Shown here: positions 8,018 to 13,945 of the stretch, piece by piece
How the letters are laid out: the number at the start of each line of letters is the position of its first letter
Position numbering within the stretch: the first letter of the stretch is position 1
NCBI GenBank assembly: GCA_002284615.2
Contig: MU069782.1
Coordinates: forward strand, 103,806 to 117,750
Length of the DNA: 13,945 nt
Direction of reading: 5' to 3'
Origin: Dunaliella salina
Lineage: Eukaryota; Chlorophyta; Chlorophyceae; Chlamydomonadales; Dunaliellaceae
The notes under the pieces: generated by a model
Database searches by the model: none
What the model was told of the DNA's origin: nothing
What the model saw: only the letters and a program-made list of their open reading frames with translations
Made by a program: the position numbers and the translations under genes

Positions 8018-8254
8018 CTACTTGGTGAAGGGCATCTCCTCCTTGATGATGTGAATGGCCATCAGCCTGTGAAACGACTTGTGCTGGCTGGAGCTCACTG
8101 TAAAGAATGCCACCTTGTTCTTCTTGGGTTGGGCTGGCCAATTGGCATTGCAATGCCTGCTTCTTGCGGCTGCTGCCTTCACCTTTGCTGTCACTCCCGC
8201 TGGTGCTAATGCTGCTGATGTGCACACATGGCGTCTCATTTTTTTGGTTTTCAC
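8018..8254 (-). pseudogene. Relic of the hAT transposase N-terminal region
   Basis: A minus-strand frame of about 78 codons, without an ATG at its upstream end, ends in HRLMAIHIIKEEMPFTK and then TAG. In hAT transposases the segment after the BED zinc finger typically reads as a hydrophobic helix followed by PF-x-x-V-E. Here PFTK is followed by a stop, and a one-base shift would give V-E. The frame begins about 115 bases inside the right terminus, where a transposase start would be expected. The rest of the gene is missing, so the element looks like an internal-deletion derivative. The assignment rests on this short motif and the context. Confidence 0.4.
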
Positions 8255-8804
8255 GGCCTTAGATGGCCTTAGAAGAGCGAATTTGGCACATCCACTTTCA
8301 GCATGCGCTATATCCCGAGCTTATGTAGCACAATATCACGCTATATCGCGCTATGTTATGCCAATTCCTACTCGTATTGCAGGTACTTTGGCGAGGATGG
8401 CAGCGGGCCATGCACAGCTGCAGCTGGCATGCCTCCTTCTTGTGGCACAAGCGTGCTGGTGGTGGCGCAAGTGTGTCTGTTCTTGTGATGCAGGTGCTTT
8501 GACAAGGATGGCAGCGGGCCATACGCAGCTGCAGCTATCATGCTCCTTTTTGTGGTACAAGCAATACGGGGAAGGTGGATGTGTGCATTGGCTTGTGATG
8601 CAGGTACTTTGGCGAGGATGGCAGCAAGCTATCTGCAGCTGCAGCTATTAAGCCACCTTCTTGTGGCTCAAGCATGCTGGTGGTGGTGCAAGTGTGTCTG
8701 TGCTTATAATACAGATACTTTGGCAAGGATGGCAGCAGGCCATGCGCAGCTGCAGCTGGCATGCCTCCTTCTTGTGGCACAAGCGTGCTGGTGGTGGCGC
8801 AAAG

Positions 8805-9716
8805 AGATCAGCAATTCCTCTGGAAAACCCAGGAATTACCTTAAAACAGCAAATGAATATGATAAAGTGTCGTACAGGTACACTGTACAATCAGAGTCAT
8901 GCTTTCGAATTCAACTTTTCCAGTTCTGGAAGATGCCCGCTATGTGATGATATGGACCACATGGACCACATACTCCTCAGGTGTACAAACTCAACAATGA
9001 GCGAGATACACACCAACAGACACCATACAGCCCCAAGCCTTTGTGTAAAAGCCCTAAGTAAAGGTCGGCATGGCTCATCCCTTAATGGTATGGATGGCTG
9101 CAGTAACGAGAGACTCCTGGATTAGGGCATACAAGTCCCTGGAAACATATCAAGAACTATTCCAGACTGAGTCTTCCCTAATGGTACTGGCTCCCCTGCC
9201 CGGCACCAAAGCCGCCCTGACGCTATCTTTGTGCGCCCCCTTCCAGGTGGACAAACTCACCTTGATCCTTTCAAGATCTCTCCTCAAGACAGGGGCATAC
9301 ATCTTGTAAAACTAAAATTCTGTCCCGACATAAATCCCTCCATCACTCTTGAACGTGCAATGACCCAGCATTTTCACACCAGACTTAAAACCCGCGGCTC
9401 CAGAAATCAAAACAGGAATAACAAAGTGACTTTGCACATCATCCTCATTGGTGTGGTCGGTACCATTTACAATGAGTTTACAATTACACCCCTTACAAAT
9501 CAGGGCCTGGCTAAACAAAAAGCCAAATCACTAGCAGCCAAGCTTAGGGACCATGCCATCCAAAGATTAACCACTATCAAAAACACTAGACGTGCCCTTT
9601 CTCCTCAGGGGGCTTCTGGGAGGGGGTTTGCTGGGCATGTGGCGGCAGAGGATGGGAGAAGGAGAGTCCGGGCGTCAAGAGACATGGCGAGCAGCAACCC
9701 TCCAGATCCCCACTAG
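8805..9716 (+). pseudogene. LINE retrotransposon ORF2 C-terminal region, copy 2, with two in-frame stops
   Basis: One frame from 8805 to the TAG at 9714-9716 encodes TLYNQSHAFEF, the zinc knuckle CPLC-x7-H-ILLRC, RPDAIFVRPLPG, GIHLVKLKFCPDINP, VTLHIILIGVVGTIYNEFT, LAAKLRDHAIQ and a terminal SSNPPDPH. This is the usual C-terminal layout of an algal-type LINE ORF2 after the reverse transcriptase domain. Two internal stops break it: TAG at 9123-9125, where copy 1 has CAG (Gln), and TGA at 9168-9170, where copy 1 has TGG (Trp). The 5' part, including the catalytic reverse transcriptase, is absent, since the segment begins inside a minisatellite unit. This 5' truncation is typical of LINE insertions. 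The frame past the stops is otherwise well kept, so the inactivation is fairly recent. Confidence 0.82.
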
Positions 9717-11935
9717 ATCTGTTTCTGGCTCTCTCCTAGGCTAGCTGTGTCTAGTGTAGTTTTTGAGGGCCTTCTCGTGAGGCCACTGCTACTTTGCTAG
9801 CCTGCTAGCTTGATAGGTAGTGGACCTTAATGCACGCGGCCGACTTACTTGGCAGCATTTTGCTGCGTGGCTGCAGCTGCTCCTGTCAGGCTGCCAGCCA
9901 TGATGGGTGCAATCAATATTGCCCCACAATTATCGCGCGCGCATCACGACGCAAATCCATCCCAAAGTCTGCCCAATTGAATCCGTTACCCCCATGACAA
10001 GCTCAAGTTTCCTTTCAGGAAATTTGGGAACGGCGGCCTTTGGCTTGCATAGACTTTTCTTTTTTTCTTTTACAGTGCCAGCCACACCAATTCAAATGAT
10101 GTGCAGATGTGCAGAGAAAAAGGTAGAAGTTTATGTTGGACAGCAACAAGCGGGCATTAAGGAAAGGCCCAAGAGTCAGCGCTGACACTAACAGTGAGTC
10201 CCACCAAATAAAGCAAACTTTTCATCTTAAACTATCTGATGTGAGTCCAGCGGGCTGTCAGCTATCCTTCCAGACGTGCACCTCACTCTCCTGCAAGCAG
10301 TCCTGCTGGTGTTGTTTTAAATGCAAACATTTCCAGCAACTCCGACTAGATAAGTGCGTAACTGACACTGTTTTTGTGGTGTGTGCCTCAAGGGTTTTGG
10401 TTTGCAAGTCACACCTCGTCACAACCTCTGCACCCCATCACAGCAAATCCAGGCGGACCAAATGTCTACTCGGGACTGACCTTCGTTTGCTAACCTTATA
10501 AACTCTCAAAAAAGAGGAAGAACTAGGATAGCAGAAGAAAAATGATCGGAGTCACCAGGCACCCCACTCAGGAGCCCACTTCTATGCTCCTCGAACATCC
10601 AGATTTCCAAGCGCATGTCCACAGGTGTGAGCACTCTAATACAGACAGCCTTGCTTTTTCACAACAGCACTCACCAGTTGCTGACGTTGCTGTAGACAAT
10701 TTTACTTGCCGAGGTTTTGAAGGAAGCACTGAGTCTCTAAACAGCCACTGGATCACAACCCAGCCATTTACTTTGGGACTGCATAATCTCCATTCTTGAC
10801 CACCAACTGTACCAAATTTGGTGATTCTGAAGTCTAAAATCCACACCAAAAGTCTTGGGTCCTCTGAAGGAACCACGTCGTCCCTGCGGGACTAGGGTTC
10901 AATTGGATGATGTTTTAATGATATGAGTCCTTTTACCAAAAAAATACCGCAAATAAGAAAATTAAAAAATAAAAAGATCCGGTGGTTGGTCAGCTATACC
11001 ATTTCCCTCGGAGAAATTCAGCACTAGTGGTGCCAAAAATGTCAAATTTTGACCTTCTTTGTTCCCGTCTTTGAATATGCAGGATATTGGTACATTAAAT
11101 GGAAGTTCCAAACACAAAATTTTGGGTGTGAAACATGGTCCAAGGTGGAGCTGTGTCCTTTTTTGGGATGATCTGAGGCCAGGAGGGTAATATGGAAACC
11201 TCTGATTTCCAATTTTAATGTGTTGGTTTAAGTGTTTTATGAAATTAAAACGGTTGGCGTGGTCAGGTTTGAGAAAAAAAGTTGGGAAGGAGCATATCCA
11301 GAAATATCAGGGGGTTGTCCACCTCTGATATGTTTCCCACTTCTGCAGTTTGCATCCCTGCAGTAGACATTTAAGCTCAAAGCCCTGCCTCCCAGGTAGG
11401 CAACTATTGTAGGTCTCAGTGAGGCTTTGGCCGCTAGCAGGCCAAAGAGGAAGGACATCCTCAAGGTACAAGGCCTATAGCCTACACTTTTCTCCTTCTG
11501 GTGAGCAGTTGATCATGCATCTTCCCTACTTTTCTTCTTGTTCTGGTTCTCTCTGAACTTTTCAACACATGCTGGTAATTCAACAGAAAAACAAGCTTGG
11601 TTGAGGCAAGTATCTGTAAGTCAAATAAATAAAATAAAGGGGAAATAAAACAATTTAAAGAGTGCATCAAAAACTTCACCTTTCACTCTTGCACTTTTGT
11701 AGGAGATGCCTGGTACTCAGAGTCTCTGGACTGGAACGGCCTGAGTCCTTCTCTTGGAAAGCCAGCAATGTGCGCAAGCTGCAGAACAACAAGCATGTGG
11801 GGAATCATTAGCAAGTTAGTGTTTCCTTTCCCAGCATATCAATGTCAGCGAGAGTTACTGGCAGGCACTTGTAACAACAATTGAAGCGTTCAGAATCTGA
11901 CGTAGTAACAAAATCTTCCATTTTGTCAGTGTACA
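9717..11935. other. Non-coding stretch; LINE 3' UTR at its left, no supported gene
   Basis: The first part, from 9717 to perhaps 9900, is probably the LINE 3' UTR; its end cannot be fixed because no poly-A tail or target duplication is visible. Beyond it the sequence has ordinary composition with AT-rich patches (about 10925-10980 and 11625-11665). A 12-bp palindrome, ACCAAATTTGGT, lies at 10811-10822. A plus-strand ATG frame of 85 codons at 10542-10799 is the longest with a true ATG; it has no recognisable motif and is probably chance. I see no tRNA, rRNA or transposon termini. Confidence 0.45.
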
Positions 11936-12972
11936 TAACATGTGAGTTCAAGAAATCATCAATTAAGTTTTGTGCCCCTCCAAAACATAATGCACAAGGT
12001 GACAATTGGGGCTTTCAAGGGTTTTGAGACAGATTAAAAAAAAGAGCAGATATTAGTCGTGGCCGGACACAATGAAGCAAGTGGGAGGGCATTCATCAGA
12101 CACACATTTGTGGAAGTGGATCTGCAACGTGCATTGGGTGCAACAATGTCCTCTTTGCGTGTAATACTGTGTAACAACATCTGTAGTGTTTACACTTGTT
12201 GTGCTTTGTTCCAATGACTGTGCCAGGATGGGAAGATAATACACGTAATAACACAGCTCTTATGCGCCCGCTCTTGCCTGTAAGTGGTGAAGCTGGCAGT
12301 GCAAGCAATGCACCAGCAGATCAGACTGGATTGAAGTGTCTTGAACTCTCACAGCCATCTAACCATAATGCAAGCTGTCAAGGAGGGCCTCGCCTTGCAC
12401 TGCATTTGGTGCGCAATCAAAAAAAGCAACTGCATGCAAACAAGACCTCACCTGGCCTCTGCCTCTGCATAGCGCATTAGCTGCAGCAGGATGTCGGCTT
12501 GGGCTTTGTGTGCATCAATATAGAGCTGCTTTAAATCCCAGTCGCAGCAGCTCAAGCTCCTCCGCGTACTTGCCCCCATCGGAGAGCACCAGCGCCATGC
12601 GCCACATTTCCACTAAATTTTGCATGGCATCACGCCCCATGCACACTTCACACGCTCTCACTCCCCCTGCACATTGGTTGGAAAGTGATGTGACAACCTT
12701 CTATGTGAAAGGTATGTAAACTTCCACAATGAGCTGTGATAATTGCTGAAGCATGTTTGAGGCTATTTGTTTTGCTGGCTTTTTGATGACTGCTGAAGGC
12801 CATTCTATGCCTCGGTCTATCAAATTAGTACAGCTGTAGCAAACATTCCAGGGAGAAAACAATCCCGATTGGGGTAGATCACAGCAGCAATGCTCAGTTG
12901 GAGAGCACGAAGGGAGGCAACCAACATACAGGAAATTCTGATGCAATTTGAAGTCTGTGGAGGCAATTGTGC
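11936..12972. repeat. 1.04-kb dispersed direct repeat, copy B
   Basis: Copy B matches 6603-7643 in direct orientation, with a constant offset of 5336 bases through the well-conserved core. The flanks differ from those of copy A on both sides: unknown DNA instead of LINE on the left, and no minisatellite on the right. The repeat limits are therefore real junctions. A 30-base stretch near 12755-12780 replaces the local duplication seen in copy A. Confidence 0.92.
12190..12666 (-). pseudogene. Gene fragment with two exons in repeat copy B
   Basis: This has the same structure as the fragment in copy A: acceptor TGTGCAG, exon 12666-12452, donor GTGAGG, a 174-base intron, acceptor CTTACAG, then an exon from 12277 to a TAA at 12192-12190. 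The coding change I see between the copies is a silent GCT/GCC alanine codon before ATGCAAAA. The frame break after YAEELELLR is present here too, so it predates the duplication or has been copied by conversion. The protein is helical, possibly TPR-like, and otherwise unrecognised. Confidence 0.5.
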
Positions 12973-13904
12973 GACCAACTCATGTGCATGGACAGTCCCT
13001 GGCCTCTGAATTGAATAAGATAAGTCTGTTAATCTCATTCTGAGACAAGACGAGGGGAAACATGTTTTAATATGCAAACTGACATCCCAAGAGTGTGAAT
13101 TCACATTGAAACACCTGTCCGCCATTATTTACAAGTTCCCATAGGCCTGTGTTGGCTCCTTGCGACAATTTCAAGAATGTTGAGTAGTGCAAGAGGTTCA
13201 CTGCGCACATGTCATACATGCATATTGATTGTAGTTGTGCAAAGAGTGGTGCAACATGTCGCCTTCGAGACTTCTCACCTTCAGCACTTCTAACTCTCTT
13301 GATTTAAAATTCAATGACTCCATTGCTCAGCCATTGCGCATCCTTTTGGGAAACCGTGTTCTATTGTCTAATCTATTGTTTGTTCTTACTATATTGTCTG
13401 TCTGGACACCCACATTGGGTAGCCTCCTCCCCAGCCAAAGACTTCTCAGCAGGGAGGGGCAGTTTCTCATTGCAACCCGCTTGCAGCTTGACCTTCCTGC
13501 CAGAATACTTTCTGCATCCAGGAATGCAAAAGTACATCCGACAGCCTTTCCTAAAGGAGTTGATTTACAAATTTTGATTGCGCACATCGCCTTAATTGGT
13601 AAGGCAAACCATTTTGCGCAATGCACACTCACAATATGTGCCCACTCAAAATGATGGCTCAAAACAATGAGTGTTGGACCGTGCACGGCCAAAGACTTAA
13701 TCGCTATAATCTAGGAGCTGTCCAGACATTGCAGTGGCATGACAGGTGTTCCTGCTCCATTCCATCTGTCCATCCACCTGTCAACATATGGAGGGGTTAG
13801 TTTCACATTCTTTTACAATTGGGCAGTTGTGGTGTCCTGTGTCTCTCACGCACATGCACACAAGCACAATAGCCCAGGAAGTCCAAGATAAAAAAGCAAA
13901 GGAA
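12973..13904. other. No supported gene
   Basis: This stretch is unrelated to the sequence to the right of copy A. It contains one ATG frame, described separately, and several overlapping shadows on the minus strand. I see no repeat termini or RNA genes. Confidence 0.4.
13256..13654 (+). CDS. Weak hypothetical ORF, 132 codons
   Basis: An ATG at 13256 opens 132 codons ending in TGA. The product begins MSPSRLLTF and has a hydrophobic stretch, LLSNLLFVLTILSVW, at about residues 34-48, which could be one membrane segment. There is no recognisable family, no strong start context and no neighbouring gene. A minus-strand frame of 121 codons overlaps most of it, so openness alone is weak evidence. 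It is most likely a chance ORF or an exon of something larger. Confidence 0.15.
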   Translation: MSPSRLLTFSTSNSLDLKFNDSIAQPLRILLGNRVLLSNLLFVLTILSVWTPTLGSLLPSQRLLSREGQFLIATRLQLDLPARILSASRNAKVHPTAFPKGVDLQILIAHIALIGKANHFAQCTLTICAHSK

Positions 13905-13945
13905 TAGCACATCACACACCCCCCCACCCCTACACACGCCCACCC
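13905..13945. repeat. CA/C-rich low-complexity end
   Basis: The window ends in ACATCACACACC followed by C runs and CACACG/CCCACCC patterns. This is simple sequence, cut by the window edge. Confidence 0.75.

Larger units (their letters stand above)
7761..8370 (-). mobile_element. hAT-like non-autonomous DNA transposon (610 bp)
   Basis: The left end TAGGGATCGGCA (7761-7772) is matched by the inverted right end TGCCAATTCCTA (8359-8370), 10 of 12 bases. Both are followed inward by TAGCGC/ATA motifs. The flanks CTCGTGAT (7753-7760) and CTCGTATT (8371-8378) form an 8-base target duplication with two later changes. An 8-bp duplication and short TIRs starting TAGGG are typical of the hAT superfamily. 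The flanking minisatellite gives independent proof of insertion: the consensus unit boundary is CTTGTGAT followed by GCAGG, exactly where the element sits. Subterminal AGCGCTATA motifs cluster at both ends, where a transposase would bind. The element is too short to encode a full transposase but keeps a relic of one on the minus strand. Confidence 0.82.
7642..8803. repeat. ~111-bp minisatellite array interrupted by a hAT-like insertion
   Basis: Units start at 8379, 8490, 8600 and 8711 with GCAGGTACTTTGG or a close variant and run to CTTGTGAT. Each contains GGATGGCAGC, GCAGCTGCAGCT and CTTGTGGCACAAGC. The fourth unit is cut at about 8803 by the start of LINE copy 2. A diverged unit at 7673-7760, and a shortened one from 7642, lie on the other side of the inserted element. 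The period equals 37 codons, which is why open frames run through it on both strands. I regard it as non-coding. Confidence 0.85.

Noticed and set aside
7642..8803. CRISPR-like array
   Set aside because: The units are contiguous diverged 111-bp repeats with no unique spacers, in a eukaryotic setting.
8079..8947. Plus-strand frames of 190 and 135 codons through the minisatellite
   Set aside because: They cross from the hAT-like element into the minisatellite or LINE. The 111-bp period keeps the frame open, and the product is just the repeated unit.
9907..10501. Plus-strand frames of 92 and 122 codons
   Set aside because: They rely on GTG/TTG starts in a eukaryotic context and show no family features.
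10542..10799. 85-codon ATG frame
   Set aside because: Its length is expected by chance in over 2 kb of non-coding DNA, it lacks recognisable motifs, and neither splice nor expression signals support it.
10870..10905. GGGTTCAATTGG as a possible tRNA T-arm
   Set aside because: The flanking bases do not pair into a T stem, and no acceptor, D or anticodon arm is found at tRNA spacing.
11808..12005. Minus-strand 65-codon frame crossing the left edge of repeat B
   Set aside because: Its first ~23 codons are shared with copy A, but the frame changes partner at the repeat boundary, so it is a chance fusion.

Overview
This window reads as nuclear DNA of a eukaryote. It has CA and CAG/GCT microsatellites, a very long glutamine-, alanine- and proline-rich reading frame, decaying copies of a LINE-type retrotransposon, a short hAT-like DNA transposon, and gene fragments with GT-AG splice signals. 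I see no bacterial operons, Shine-Dalgarno sites or rRNA/tRNA genes. A green alga of the Chlamydomonadales type (Dunaliella- or Haematococcus-like) is my leading guess. It rests on the low-complexity protein style, the look of the LINE C-terminus (ending NPPDPH) and a TGTAA-type candidate polyadenylation signal. This is inference, not proof.

Layout. Positions 1-160: a CA microsatellite, a short upstream ORF and a GCT tract. 162-3572: one uninterrupted plus-strand frame of 1136 codons for an unrecognised low-complexity protein. In order it has a Ser/Pro/His-rich region, a Gln-rich region built from a repeated module, a short probable helix, an 11-unit decapeptide array and an EAG-type repeat array. 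The frame is open back to the left window edge, so the true N-terminus may lie outside. 3573-6059: probable 3' UTR, then non-coding DNA with several degraded local duplications and two hairpins.

6060-9716 is a nest of repeats. A LINE C-terminal fragment (6060-6602) abuts copy A of a 1.04-kb repeat (6603-7643). That abuts a 111-bp minisatellite (about 7642-8803), and a second, longer LINE C-terminal fragment (8805-9716) follows. The minisatellite is split by a 610-bp hAT-like element (7761-8370) with terminal inverted repeats and an 8-bp target duplication. Removing the element restores the minisatellite unit.

9717-11935 holds no gene I can support. 11936-12972 is copy B of the 1.04-kb repeat, in the same orientation as copy A. 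Both copies carry the same minus-strand fragment of a multi-exon gene with splice signals and a shared frameshift. 12973-13945 shows only one weak ORF and a C/CA-rich end.

The genes do not form a pathway. Apart from the large ORF, the window is a record of transposition, segmental duplication and decay. I found no convincing new biological system. The most informative structures are the hAT insertion inside the minisatellite, the duplicated gene-fragment repeat and the modular Gln-rich ORF.
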